64,000 bases of DNA from Bradyrhizobium huanghuaihaiense (GTDB lineage: Bacteria; Pseudomonadota; Alphaproteobacteria; Rhizobiales; Xanthobacteraceae): positions 170,896 to 234,895 of the forward strand of contig NZ_VLLA01000012.1 of the NCBI RefSeq assembly GCF_007830635.1, given 5' to 3'. Shown here piece after piece: positions 1 through 8,948 of this stretch. Made by a program: the position numbers and the translations under genes. Position 1 is the first letter of the stretch. The number at the start of each line of letters is the position of its first letter. Under the pieces are notes generated by a model that searched no databases, was not told the origin of the DNA, and was given only the letters and a program-made list of their open reading frames with translations.

Positions 1-789
1 GTGAAGCGGCTCGATCACAAGGGAGCGTCCTTCAAGTCCCGCGGGCCGTTCACCGTGCCGCGCTCGCAACAAGGCCATCCCGTGATCATCCAGGCCGGCG
101 CCTCCGGCCGTGGCCAGCGCTTTGCCGGCCGCTGGGGCGAGGTGATCTTCACCGCCGCGCGCAACCTCGCCGCCGCCAAGGAAGGCTATGGGGCCGTACG
201 CAACGAGGCCGCGAAGGCCGGCCGCGATCCCGACCAGATGTTTCTCTGCAACTTGACGACGCCGGTCTGCGCCGCGACCAAGGCCGAAGCCGAGGACAAG
301 ATGGCGCTGATCAACAAGCTGCCGCTTGAGATCGACGCACTGTCGCTGCTCGCCGAAGCCCTCAATTACGATTTTGCGTCGAAGGATCTCGACGAGCCGC
401 TTACGACGGAAGAATTGAAGAGCATGCAGGGCATCCTGGGCATTCGCGACGGCGTGCTGAAGAATTCGGGCAAGAGCAATCCGAGCGCGCGCGACTTCGT
501 CACCTTCTCCGGCCGTGGCCAGGTGCATGACGCCATGGTCGGCGGCCCCAAGGAGATCGCGGACAGACTGGAAGAGATGTTCGTCGAGCGCGGCTGTGAC
601 GGCTTTGTCATCGCCGCGACCTATGTGCCAGGCTCCTACGCCGATTTCGTACAGCATGTCGTGCCGGAGCTGCAGCGGCGCGGACTGTTCCAGAAGGACT
701 ATCGCGGCAAGACGCTGCGGGAAAATCTCGGGCTCGAGCGGCCGGCCGCCGGCGCCTGGAAGGTGCAGCCGCGCGATGCCGCGGAATAA
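1..789 (+). CDS. LLM-class flavin-dependent monooxygenase, 3' part (cut by window edge)
   Basis: This is the C-terminal part of a luciferase-like flavin monooxygenase of the NtaA/SnaA/DszA type, which uses reduced flavin and oxygen on small organic substrates. The visible 262 residues include the stretch PVIIQAGASGRGQRFAGRWG, typical of the flavin-binding half of this family, and the end 'VPELQRRGLFQKDY', also typical. Full members have about 440 residues, so roughly 170 N-terminal residues lie left of the window and the GTG at base 1 is probably internal. The gene ends 16 bases before the next gene and the two are probably co-transcribed. A second family member lies at 19689-21071. Confidence 0.88.
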   Translation: MKRLDHKGASFKSRGPFTVPRSQQGHPVIIQAGASGRGQRFAGRWGEVIFTAARNLAAAKEGYGAVRNEAAKAGRDPDQMFLCNLTTPVCAATKAEAEDKMALINKLPLEIDALSLLAEALNYDFASKDLDEPLTTEELKSMQGILGIRDGVLKNSGKSNPSARDFVTFSGRGQVHDAMVGGPKEIADRLEEMFVERGCDGFVIAATYVPGSYADFVQHVVPELQRRGLFQKDYRGKTLRENLGLERPAAGAWKVQPRDAAE

Positions 790-805
790 CAAAAAGGGAC
801 ACACC

Positions 806-1591
806 ATGCGCTGGCTGAAATTCACCGCCGCGGGCAAGACCTCCTGGGGAATCGTCGAGGGCGACAAGGTGATCGCCGTTGACGGCGATCCATTCGGCGA
901 ATGGCAGCGCAGCTCGCGCACGCATCCGCTTGGCGAGGTCAAGATCGAGCTGCCGCTGATCCCGCGCACCTTCTATTGCGTCGGCCTGAGTTACCTCAAA
1001 CACCTGAAGGAAGCCGCCGACAAGCGCGGCGAGGTGCCGGCCGTGCCCGACCGTCCCGAGATCGGCTATCGCGCGCAGAACGCGCTGATCGCGCATGACG
1101 AGGAGGTCGTGATCCCGTCATTGGCGACGGACAAGATCCATTATGAAGGCGAGCTCGTCGTCGTCATCGGGAAGAAGGTGAAGCACCTCACCAAAGAGAA
1201 CGCGATGGACTGCGTGTTCGGCTACACCATCGGCAACGACGTCAGCGAGCGCAGCTGGCAGAAGGCGGACCGCAGCCTGTGGCGCTCGAAGAACGCCGAC
1301 ACCTTCAAGCCGATGGGCCCGTGGATCGAGACCGATGCCAACCTTGCGAAGATGCAGACGATCGTCCGGGTCAACGGCAAGGAGACCAACCGCTTCTACA
1401 CCAACGACATGATCTTCGGCGTGGTGCCGTTCCTGGTCGAGCTGACCAAGTATTTCACGCTATGGCCCGGCGACGTGATCTGGATGGGCACCGACGGTGC
1501 CTCGCCCGACATCACGCATGGCGACGTCGTGGAGATCGACATCACGGGCGTGGGGACGTTGCGGAACAGGTTTGTGCGGGAGCAGCGGTAG
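806..1591 (+). CDS. Fumarylacetoacetate hydrolase (FAH) family protein
   Basis: A 261-residue FAH-family enzyme; members hydrolyse, hydrate or decarboxylate 2-oxo or acylpyruvate-type compounds late in aromatic breakdown. The family's acidic metal triad is visible as E114 and E116 in 'HYEGELVVVIG' and D145 in 'GYTIGNDVSERSWQ'. The C-terminal 'GDVIWMGTDG' and 'GDVVEIDITGVGTLRN' segments are also typical. The start at 806 is chosen because the longer in-frame extension runs through the upstream gene and the residues MRWLKF begin a normal family N-terminus. It follows the monooxygenase by 16 bases, which suggests a two-gene catabolic operon. The substrate cannot be deduced. Confidence 0.9.
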   Translation: MRWLKFTAAGKTSWGIVEGDKVIAVDGDPFGEWQRSSRTHPLGEVKIELPLIPRTFYCVGLSYLKHLKEAADKRGEVPAVPDRPEIGYRAQNALIAHDEEVVIPSLATDKIHYEGELVVVIGKKVKHLTKENAMDCVFGYTIGNDVSERSWQKADRSLWRSKNADTFKPMGPWIETDANLAKMQTIVRVNGKETNRFYTNDMIFGVVPFLVELTKYFTLWPGDVIWMGTDGASPDITHGDVVEIDITGVGTLRNRFVREQR

Positions 1592-1610
1592 CGCACGTCG
1601 CACTCACGGT

Positions 1611-1740
1611 GTCGTCCCGGCGAAGGCCGGGACCCATACCGCGTGATCTATCGATTGCAGTTGGTGCTAGTCCCGAACGACCAAGCTTCGCCAAACAGCT
1701 CTCTGTGGTTATGGGTCCCGGCCTTCGCCGGGACGACGAC
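1611..1740. repeat. Long inverted repeat (GTCGTCCCGGCGAAGGCCGG type)
   Basis: The left arm starts with GTCGTCCCGGCGAAGGCCGG at 1611 and the right arm ends with its complement near 1740; the centre is unrelated sequence. It lies between genes and codes for nothing convincing. It could act as a transcription end point for the FAH gene. Confidence 0.75.
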
Positions 1741-1750
1741 GGAGCGGTGC

Positions 1751-1986
1751 CGTAGGGTGGGCAAAGCGAAGCGTGCCCACCATCACATGCGCCCCGTATG
1801 AATGAGGTGCACCCACAACGTCATTGCGAGCGCAGCGAAGCAATCCAGACTGCCTCTGCGGAAAGACTCTGGATTGCTTCGCTGCGCTCGCAATGACGGG
1901 GAAGCGTCATCGTATTCACAAGTTCTATCGCGACGACGGAGCGAGATGGTGGGCACGGCGCAGGCGCGCCTTTGCCCACCCTACGG
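1751..1986. repeat. Nested palindromes: TAGGGTGGGCAAAGCG repeat enclosing a CATTGCGAGCG repeat
   Basis: The outer arms are about 1751-1783 (TAGGGTGGGCAAAGCG...) and 1946-1986 (...TTTGCCCACCCTAC). Inside them at 1820-1897 is a second palindrome that begins GTCATTGCGAGCGCAGCG and ends with the complement. The inner family recurs at 21228, 23773, 50236 and 63617, and the outer family at 13585. Short open frames across this stretch come from the repeats and are not genes. Confidence 0.8.
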
Positions 1987-1999
1987 CACCTCCCGAGTA

Positions 2000-2455
2000 T
2001 CAAAACGGCAGCGCCACACTCGTCTTGATCTCCTTCAGCACCACGTTGCTGCGGACGTAGCGGATGCCGGGAATGCGGAACATGAACTCGTCGAGGAAGC
2101 GGTTATAGGCCGCCATGTCCTGCACGACGACGCGCAGATGGTAGTCGGCATCGCCCGTGGTCGCGAAACATTCCAGCACCTCGCGGCGCGTCGTGACCCT
2201 GGCCACGAACTCGTCCACGAATTTCGCATCGTGCCGCTCCAGCGAGACGTGGAGGATGGCCGACATCGCAAAGCCCGCCTGCTCGCGCGCGACCAGCGCC
2301 GCATAGCCCTGGATGACGCCGCTCTCCTCCAGCGCCCGCACCCGGCGCCAGCAGGCCGAGGTGGACATGCCGACCTCGTCGGCGAGCTGCTGGTTGGTGG
2401 CGCGCCCGTCCCTCTGCAGATGGGCGAGTATTCGTATGTCCTGTTCTTCGATCAT
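2000..2455 (-). CDS. Lrp/AsnC family transcriptional regulator
   Basis: A 151-residue Lrp/AsnC regulator of normal family length. The N-terminal helix-turn-helix covers about residues 2-50 ('ILAHLQRDGRATNQQLADEV', then 'STSACWRRVRALEESGVI'). The rest is the RAM/AsnC ligand-binding domain ('ATTGDADYHLRVVV', 'IPGIRYVRSNVVLKEIK'). Such proteins form octamers and bind amino acids or related effectors. It is divergent from the 2-oxoacid oxidoreductase gene at 2606, and the shared intergenic region carries spaced repeats (see 2479-2554). It probably controls that gene and itself; the effector is not known. Confidence 0.95.
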   Translation of the reverse strand: MIEEQDIRILAHLQRDGRATNQQLADEVGMSTSACWRRVRALEESGVIQGYAALVAREQAGFAMSAILHVSLERHDAKFVDEFVARVTTRREVLECFATTGDADYHLRVVVQDMAAYNRFLDEFMFRIPGIRYVRSNVVLKEIKTSVALPF

Positions 2456-2478
2456 GGCGACCTCTCAAGTCGGGAACA

Positions 2479-2554
2479 TCTACCAAATTTGATGACACCA
2501 CGCAAAATTCTACCGAATTTGTGATCCATGCGGGATAAATAGGAAAGACCTACC
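2479..2554. promoter_or_regulatory. Phased repeats, probable Lrp-type operator
   Basis: The 13-mer TCTACCAAATTTG at 2479-2491 is repeated as TCTACCGAATTTG at 2509-2521, exactly 30 bp later. A partial third copy, CTACCAG, begins at 2550, 40 bp after the second CTACC. Spacing in multiples of 10 bp puts the copies on one face of the helix, as expected for an Lrp octamer that wraps DNA. The site sits between lrp (start 2455) and the oxidoreductase (start 2606). Assignment to this regulator is inferred from position. Confidence 0.6.
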
Positions 2555-2605
2555 AGCTGTCCAGGCATAACCTTCCATCATCAGGGGGTTGCCGCGAGGT
2601 CCGCC

Positions 2606-5600
2606 ATGGACGCCATTCCGTCACTCGACAGTTACGATCTCTCCGACCGCTACGATCGCGAGGAGGGCCGCGTCTTCCTCACGGGCACGCAGGCCATCGT
2701 CCGCATCGCGCTCGATCAGGCGAGGCGAGACCGGGCGAACGGCCTCAACACCGCGGGCTTCATCTCCGGCTATCGCGGCTCGCCGCTCGGCGGCGTCGAT
2801 CTCGAACTGTGGCGCATCCAGGAACGGCTCAAGCGAGACCGCATCGAATTCCTCCCGGCCGTGAACGAGGATCTCGCGGCAACTGCCGTGCTCGGCTCGC
2901 AGCAGGTCGAAACGCAAGCAGACCGCGAGGTCGATGGCGTGTTCGGGCTCTGGTACGGCAAGGGCCCCGGCGTCGATCGCTCCGGCGACGCGCTCAAGCA
3001 CGGCAACGCCTACGGCTCCTCGCCGCACGGCGGCGTGCTGGTGGTCGCCGGCGACGACCATGGTTGCGTGTCGTCGTCGATGCCGCACCAGTCCGATGTC
3101 GCCTTCATGAGCTGGTTCATGCCGACGCTGCACCCGGCCGATGTCGGCGAATATCTGGCGTTCGGCGAATATGGCTACGCGCTGAGCCGCTTCTCCGGCA
3201 TGTGGGTCGGCTTCAAGGCGATCTCGGAGATCGTGGAATCCGGCGCATCCGTCGCGCTGCGCCCGCCGCGCCTCTTCCGCACGCCGGACTTCACGCCGCC
3301 GCCGGGCGGCCTGCATTATCGCTGGCCCGACCTGCCGGGCCCGCAGATCGAGGAGCGGCTGGAGGCAAAGAAGCACGCGGTCTATGCCTTTGCAAAAGCC
3401 AATCCGATCGATCGTCACATCTATGACATCCCTGGCGCCACCTACGGCATCGTCACGACAGGCAAGGCGCATCTCGACCTGATGGAAGCGCTGCGGCTGA
3501 TGGGCCTCGATGAAGCCGCCTGCCGCAGCATCGGCATCGACGTCTACAAGGTCGGCATGGTCTGGCCGCTGGCGTTGCATGACGCCATGGATTTCGTGAA
3601 GGGCAAGCGCGAGATCCTCGTGGTCGAGGAAAAGCGCGGCATCATCGAGAGCCAGTTCAAGGAATATTTTTACGACTATCCCGGCAGCAAGCCCGAGCGC
3701 ATGGTCGGCAAGCACGACGAAACCGGCGCAAGGCTGATCTCCTGGATCGGCGAATTGTCGCCGCGCGCGCTCGCGAGCGTGCTGGCACGGCGGCTCGACC
3801 CGATGTTTCCGGGCCTCAATCTCGCCGCCCGCGCAGCCGCCTTGATGCCGGAGGCCGCGCGCACGATCAACGTCAGCGGCGCAACGCGCACGCCCTATTT
3901 CTGCTCGGGATGCCCGCACAACACGTCGACGAAGGTGCCCGAGGGATCGAAGGCGTTGGCTGGCATCGGCTGCCACTTCATGGCGAGCTGGATGGACCGC
4001 GAGACCTCGTCGCTGATCCAGATGGGCGGCGAGGGCGTGAACTGGGCGGCCTCGTCACGCTTCACCGGCCACAAGCACGTGTTCCAGAATCTCGGCGAAG
4101 GCACCTATTATCATTCGGGCTCGATGGCGATCCGGCAGGCGATCGCCGCCAAGGCCAACATCACCTACAAGATCCTGTTCAACGACGCGGTGGCGATGAC
4201 CGGCGGCCAGCCGGTCGACGGTCCGGTCAGCGTGCATGCCATCGCGCACAGCGTCCGCGCCGAAGGCGTTGAGCGCATCGCGCTGGTGTCGGACGATCCC
4301 GGGCATTTCAACCCGGCGGACCTGCCCAGCGGCGTGACCATTCACCCCCGCGAGGAGATGGACGCCGTGCAGCGCGAGCTGCGTGACGTCGCCGGCGTGT
4401 CCGTGCTGATCTACCAGCAGACCTGCGCCACCGAGAAGCGGCGGCGTCGCAAGCGCGGGCAGATGGCCGATCCAAAACGCTTCGCCTACATCAACGACCT
4501 CGTCTGCGAAGGCTGCGGCGACTGCTCGGTCGAATCCAACTGCCTCAGCGTCGAGCCGAAGGAGACGCCATTCGGCCGCAAGCGGCAGATCAACCTGTCG
4601 GCCTGCAACAAGGATTTTTCCTGCCTCAACGGTTTCTGCCCGAGTTTTGTGACCGTCGAAGGCGCGACGCGGCGGAAGAAGAGCGCGAGCCAGATCGACG
4701 CGGCCGGCCGCGCCGCCACGCTTGCTTTGCCCGCGCCCGCCAGGCTTGACCGGCCCTACGATCTGCTGGTGACCGGCGTCGGCGGCACCGGCGTGATCAC
4801 GGTCGGCGCGCTGATCGGCATGGCCGCGCATCTCCAACGCTTCGGCGTCTCGGTGCTGGACTTCACCGGCTTCGCGCAGAAGTTCGGCCCGGTGCTGAGC
4901 TATATCCGCCTCGCCGCCTCACCGGAAGCGCTGCATCAGGTCCGCATCGACCAGGGCGCGGCCGACGCGCTGATCGGCTGCGACCTCGTCGTCAGCTCCT
5001 CGCCAAAGGCATCCGGCACCTACCGCCGCGGCACGCGCGTCGCCGTCAACACCGCGGAGATGCCGACCGGCGACGTCGTCCGCTTCCGCGACGCCGATCT
5101 CGCCTCCCCTGCCCGCCTGCGCGCAATCCGGCAGGTCGTCGGCGACGGCAATCTCGACACGATCAACGCCAACGCTTTGGCCGAACGGCTGCTCGGCGAT
5201 GCCGTCTACGCCAACATCATCATGCTGGGCTTTGCCTGGCAGCACGGCCTTATCCCCGTCTCGCTGCCGGCGCTGCTGCGCGCGATCGAGCTGAACGGCG
5301 TCGCGGTCGACCACAACAAGCAGGCCTTTGCCTGGGGCCGGATCGCCGCGGCCGATCCGGCCTTTCTGCCGGGGGCAGGCGATGCACCCAAAGCCGAGAC
5401 ACTCGACCAGCTCATTGCCCGGCGCGCCGAATTCCTCACGGCCTATCAGAACGAGGCCTATGCGGCGCGCTACCAAGCGATCGTCGCAAGAGTCCGCAAT
5501 GCCGAAACCGGCCCGAACGGCGAGGCGCTGACCGAGGCGGTCGCCCGCGCGCTGTTCAAGCTGATGGCCTACAAGGACGAGTACGAGGTGGCGCGGCTGC

Positions 5601-6055
5601 ACATGCAAAGCGGATTCCTCGACGAGCTGAAGCGCGAGTTCGAGGACGGTTTTAGCATCCAGTATCACCTCGCCCCTCCGTTCCTGTCCTCCCAACGCGA
5701 CGCCCGCGGCCGCCCGCGCAAGCGTGCCTTCGGCCAGTGGATCCAGACGCCGCTCGCGGTGCTTTCGCATTTGAAGGGGTTGCGCGGGACGCCGTTCGAT
5801 CCGTTCGGCTACACCGCGGAACGGCGCGCCGAGCGGGAGCTGATCGCCTGGTATGAAGGCCTGATCGAACGCATGCTCGGCAAGCTCGACGCGACGCATC
5901 TGTCCGATCTCGTCGCGATCGCCAAAGGCCCGATGGATATCCGCGGCTACGGACCGGTGAAGGACGCCGCGATCGTGAAGGTGAAGGCCGAGATCGAACG
6001 GCGGTTCGTTGAACTCGACACATCCTCGCCGGCGAGGATGCACGCCACCGGTTGA
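2606..6055 (+). CDS. Indolepyruvate ferredoxin oxidoreductase family protein (fused alpha/beta form)
   Basis: An 1149-residue cytoplasmic enzyme of the fused IorA/IorB type, which oxidatively decarboxylates aryl- or branched 2-oxoacids to acyl-CoA using ThDP and iron-sulfur clusters. Visible parts in order: an N-terminal pyrimidine-binding-like region with 'YRGSPLGGVDLE', a ThDP-binding region with 'GIGCHFMASWMDRE' and 'FNDAVAMTGGQPVDGP', a cysteine-rich segment 'CEGCGDCSVESNC' followed by 'CNKDFSCLNGFC', and a gamma-type domain opening with 'VTGVGGTGVITVGALIG'. The C-terminal ~300 residues match the extension usual in bacterial fused forms. The first cysteine group is C-x2-C-x2-C-x5-C, not the usual ferredoxin spacing. 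It is divergent from lrp and lies 74 bases before an amidase gene. Confidence 0.92.
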   Translation: MDAIPSLDSYDLSDRYDREEGRVFLTGTQAIVRIALDQARRDRANGLNTAGFISGYRGSPLGGVDLELWRIQERLKRDRIEFLPAVNEDLAATAVLGSQQVETQADREVDGVFGLWYGKGPGVDRSGDALKHGNAYGSSPHGGVLVVAGDDHGCVSSSMPHQSDVAFMSWFMPTLHPADVGEYLAFGEYGYALSRFSGMWVGFKAISEIVESGASVALRPPRLFRTPDFTPPPGGLHYRWPDLPGPQIEERLEAKKHAVYAFAKANPIDRHIYDIPGATYGIVTTGKAHLDLMEALRLMGLDEAACRSIGIDVYKVGMVWPLALHDAMDFVKGKREILVVEEKRGIIESQFKEYFYDYPGSKPERMVGKHDETGARLISWIGELSPRALASVLARRLDPMFPGLNLAARAAALMPEAARTINVSGATRTPYFCSGCPHNTSTKVPEGSKALAGIGCHFMASWMDRETSSLIQMGGEGVNWAASSRFTGHKHVFQNLGEGTYYHSGSMAIRQAIAAKANITYKILFNDAVAMTGGQPVDGPVSVHAIAHSVRAEGVERIALVSDDPGHFNPADLPSGVTIHPREEMDAVQRELRDVAGVSVLIYQQTCATEKRRRRKRGQMADPKRFAYINDLVCEGCGDCSVESNCLSVEPKETPFGRKRQINLSACNKDFSCLNGFCPSFVTVEGATRRKKSASQIDAAGRAATLALPAPARLDRPYDLLVTGVGGTGVITVGALIGMAAHLQRFGVSVLDFTGFAQKFGPVLSYIRLAASPEALHQVRIDQGAADALIGCDLVVSSSPKASGTYRRGTRVAVNTAEMPTGDVVRFRDADLASPARLRAIRQVVGDGNLDTINANALAERLLGDAVYANIIMLGFAWQHGLIPVSLPALLRAIELNGVAVDHNKQAFAWGRIAAADPAFLPGAGDAPKAETLDQLIARRAEFLTAYQNEAYAARYQAIVARVRNAETGPNGEALTEAVARALFKLMAYKDEYEVARLHMQSGFLDELKREFEDGFSIQYHLAPPFLSSQRDARGRPRKRAFGQWIQTPLAVLSHLKGLRGTPFDPFGYTAERRAERELIAWYEGLIERMLGKLDATHLSDLVAIAKGPMDIRGYGPVKDAAIVKVKAEIERRFVELDTSSPARMHATG

Positions 6056-6129
6056 CGCGGCACCGGCGAGGCTTCAGCCTCTGAACCCGAGGGGCGCCCT
6101 GCTGGCCCCCTGCAATCGGGTGACGCATC

Positions 6130-7551
6130 ATGGATTTCGACCAGTTGACACTGACCGAGGCCGCGGCCGCCCTCGGCGCCGGGACAATCACGAGCACCGC
6201 GCTCACCCGGGAGGCCCTGGCCCGCGCCAAGGCCAACGCCGAGCTCAATGCCTTCGTCACGCTGGACGAAGCAGGTGCCTTGGAAGCCGCCGCGGCGTTC
6301 GACGCGACGGGTGATAAGGCAAAACCGCTCGGCGGCGTGCCCATCGTGATCAAGGACAATATCGAGGTCGCCGGGCTGCCCTGCAGTGCCGGCACCCCCG
6401 CGCTCGTGAATTACATTCCGAAGGCTGATGCGCCTGTCGTGGCAAAGCTGCGCGCCGCGGGCGCGATCATCATCGGCAAGACCAGCATGCACGAGCTCGC
6501 CTTCGGCATCTCCGGCTACAACACCGCGTTCAAGACCGGCACCGAGTTCGGTGTGCGCAACGCCTATGATCGCGCCCTGATCGCCGGCGGCTCCTCGTCG
6601 GGTACGGGCGCGGCGATCGGCGCGCGGATCGTGGCGGGCGGGCTCGGCACCGACACTGGCGGATCGGTGCGGGTGCCCGCTGCCCTGAACGGATGTGCCT
6701 CGCTGCGCCCGACCGTCGGCCGTTATCCGCAAGCTGGCATCGCGCCGATCTCGCACACCCGCGATACCGCAGGCCCGATGGCCGCAACCATGGCCGACGT
6801 CGCGCTGCTCGATCGCGTCATCGCGGGCGGCGACGCGATTGCGCCGGCTGATCTGACGCAGGTCCGCATCGGCATCACCAAGACGATGCTGGCCAATCTC
6901 GATGCCGACACCGACGCCGCCTTTCAGGCGGCCGTCGCGAAAGTGAAGGTGCAGGGCGTCACGGTCGTCGAGATCGAGATACCGAAACTGGCAGAGCTCA
7001 ACGGACAGGTCAGCTTTCCCGTCGCGCTGTACGAGGCCTATGACGATCTGGTCGCCTATCTCGCACACACCGGCACCGGCCTCAGCATCGAGGCAGTGGC
7101 GGAGGCAATCGCCAGCGCCGACGTCAAGGGCACCTATGATGGCCTCGTGATCCCACGCAAACTGCCCGCTCCCGATGGCTCGCTGGTTGACGCCAGGCCG
7201 ATCTACGACGCCGCGATCAAGACCGCACGGCCGGCGCTTCAGGCGCTGTACGGCAAGACTTTTGCCGACAACCGGCTCGACGCCATCGCCTTCCCGACCA
7301 CGCCGCGCGTTGCGATTCCCTCCAATCCGGAGTCCAGCACCCTCGAGAATTTCGGGCTGTTCATTGAGAACACCGATCCCGGCAGCAACGCGGGCATTCC
7401 CGGCATCCAGATCCCGATCGCGCTCGGCGCCAGCAGCAAATTGCCGATCGGACTTGAGCTCGACGGCCCGGCCGGAAGCGATCGCCGCCTGCTCGCGATC
7501 GGCATGGCGCTCGACGGCGTATTCGGTCGGCTGCCGCCGCCGACCTGCTGA
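6130..7551 (+). CDS. Amidase-signature hydrolase (indoleacetamide/mandelamide hydrolase type)
   Basis: A 473-residue amidase-signature enzyme that hydrolyses carboxamides to acid and ammonia. The catalytic triad is visible: K75 in 'VIKDN', the cis-serine S155 in 'GGSSSGTG', and the nucleophile S179 in 'TDTGGSVRVPA'. The 24-residue gap between the two serines is the family standard. Length and overall pattern fit indoleacetamide or mandelamide hydrolases, but the substrate cannot be read from the sequence. It follows the indolepyruvate oxidoreductase-type gene on the same strand, so both may handle arylacetate-type nitrogen compounds. The start is ATG with no strong Shine-Dalgarno. Confidence 0.9.
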   Translation: MDFDQLTLTEAAAALGAGTITSTALTREALARAKANAELNAFVTLDEAGALEAAAAFDATGDKAKPLGGVPIVIKDNIEVAGLPCSAGTPALVNYIPKADAPVVAKLRAAGAIIIGKTSMHELAFGISGYNTAFKTGTEFGVRNAYDRALIAGGSSSGTGAAIGARIVAGGLGTDTGGSVRVPAALNGCASLRPTVGRYPQAGIAPISHTRDTAGPMAATMADVALLDRVIAGGDAIAPADLTQVRIGITKTMLANLDADTDAAFQAAVAKVKVQGVTVVEIEIPKLAELNGQVSFPVALYEAYDDLVAYLAHTGTGLSIEAVAEAIASADVKGTYDGLVIPRKLPAPDGSLVDARPIYDAAIKTARPALQALYGKTFADNRLDAIAFPTTPRVAIPSNPESSTLENFGLFIENTDPGSNAGIPGIQIPIALGASSKLPIGLELDGPAGSDRRLLAIGMALDGVFGRLPPPTC

Positions 7552-7590
7552 AGCATGGTCGGGAACCGTGAGGCGTGGGCTTTCGAACGC

Positions 7591-8643
7591 CTAGCCGGCG
7601 GGACAGGATGACGATCGCGGCCCCGATCCCGGTATTTCGATCGGCGTGGGCGCACCTTCCTTGTCGCCGTCGAACACGATCAGGACGCGCAGTCCGGTTG
7701 ACGTCTTGTCCAGCGGCAGGAGCCCCTCAGGCTTTCGCTTCGGGTCAAACGGCAATTCCTTCAACAGCTCGACCGAGTCAGATGCGCCGTCCCACGCGAA
7801 AACGGCATAGGCCCCGGGCCCGTCCGCAACCGGACCTGCCAGGACGAGAATACGCTCGCCAAATGGCGCGAGATCGCGCACGCCACGCCCGTCGCCGAGC
7901 GAAAGCCGGTGCAGGCGATGGTCCGAACTTTTTCCGTTGCCAAACAGGGTAGCCACCTCGACCGACAGAACGAGGGCGCAGTTGCCGTTCAGCACGGGGC
8001 CCCGGAATCCCGCGAGCAGCGTCCGATCGTCCTTGATCGCCACGCCTTCGATCGTCAGGCCGTTGGTCTCCAGCCGCAGATCCATGAAGGGGAGAAGAGC
8101 AGGCTCGCTCGCAATGATGTCCCTCAGTCTCGGCGTAGGCTGAACGTCCGAGGCATTGCCGTCTTCGCCGGTCGTGCGGAACCGGACGATCTGGCTGCTT
8201 GCGGCAATCTTCGCCTGAATCTTGGCGGCATCTGTCGTGGGATTCAGCTTGTGATCCTTGTCCCGCGGATGCCCATGCGAGCCGATGACGTAATAGAAGC
8301 CGTTGGAGAAGGCCACGCCTTCCCCATCAAGCTCGAGCGCCTTGTCCTTGAATGTGTTCTTGATCAGATTGACCGAACTGCCGGCAATGAGCTTGCCGTC
8401 GGTCAGTTGGACGAATTGGGCATCCTGGATGTTGTCGTCGATGACCAGGCACGAACGGGGGAAGCCGTCCGGCTTGGTGCAGGCGATGCCACTGACATCC
8501 TCGGACTTGTCTCCGTCCTTGCCGAGCAGCTTGTTCTTGACCGGCCATGCGTCGTCGGCAGCGCCGCGACCAGGCTCCGCGATGCCGGCCGCTACGAGGC
8601 CGAGGAGCAAAGCTGCAATCCACCCCGTTCTCGCGATGGTCAT
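7591..8643 (-). CDS. DUF3616-type exported protein
   Basis: A 350-residue protein with an N-terminal signal peptide (residues 1-29, 'WIAALLLGLVAAGIAEPGRG'). The body matches what I know of DUF3616: 'VSGIACT', 'SCLVIDDN', 'AQFVQLTDGKL', 'ELDGEGVAFSNGFYYVIGSH' and 'LTIEGVAIKDDRTLLAGFRGP'. These look like blades of a beta-propeller. It probably sits in the periplasm; no activity is known to me. It converges with the amidase gene, 39 bases apart, and has a 305-base leader region with a possible promoter at 8877-8906. Confidence 0.8.
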   Translation of the reverse strand: MTIARTGWIAALLLGLVAAGIAEPGRGAADDAWPVKNKLLGKDGDKSEDVSGIACTKPDGFPRSCLVIDDNIQDAQFVQLTDGKLIAGSSVNLIKNTFKDKALELDGEGVAFSNGFYYVIGSHGHPRDKDHKLNPTTDAAKIQAKIAASSQIVRFRTTGEDGNASDVQPTPRLRDIIASEPALLPFMDLRLETNGLTIEGVAIKDDRTLLAGFRGPVLNGNCALVLSVEVATLFGNGKSSDHRLHRLSLGDGRGVRDLAPFGERILVLAGPVADGPGAYAVFAWDGASDSVELLKELPFDPKRKPEGLLPLDKTSTGLRVLIVFDGDKEGAPTPIEIPGSGPRSSSCPAG

Positions 8644-8876
8644 CGGCGCCTCCTTCGGATCAGCGGCGGTCGGATATCGTCAGGTCATCCAGCTTGCACC
8701 GCAATGGTCGCCGCCAATGCCTTGCGGAGCTCTGTGGCAATCGAGCGCTGCCGGCGCACCGTCTTTCGATGTGACTGGAAGCGGAAGGACCGGAAAGCGG
8801 GCTCGAATGAAACGTCGCGTCGAACAAACAGGATTGAGCCGCACCGCAGCGGCCTCAAATTTCTATATCTTAGGTT

Positions 8877-8906
8877 GTATTTTTCCAGATACCCCGGCGA
8901 TGTCAA
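8877..8906 (-). promoter_or_regulatory. Possible sigma-70 type promoter for the DUF3616 gene
   Basis: On the minus strand a perfect TTGACA (8901-8906) is followed after 18 bases by AAATAC (8877-8882), a weak -10. It would leave a leader of about 220 bases before the start at 8643. Nothing else was recognised in the 8644-8948 gap; a 73-codon open frame there has no family features. Confidence 0.35.
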
Positions 8907-8948
8907 CTCATAACTTTCCGGCGGCCGTACACCTGCGGCATAACGACT

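Noticed and set aside
1821..2003. Short open frames across the repeat region, with similar peptides near 21068, 23253 and 50199
   Set aside because: They all start with the same 'MRAQRSNP' or 'CERSEAIQ' peptide because they are translated palindromic repeats, not genes.
8685..8906. A 73-codon minus-strand open frame between the DUF3616 and LysR genes
   Set aside because: It has no clear ribosome-binding site or family pattern, and the possible promoter at 8877-8906 would lie inside it.
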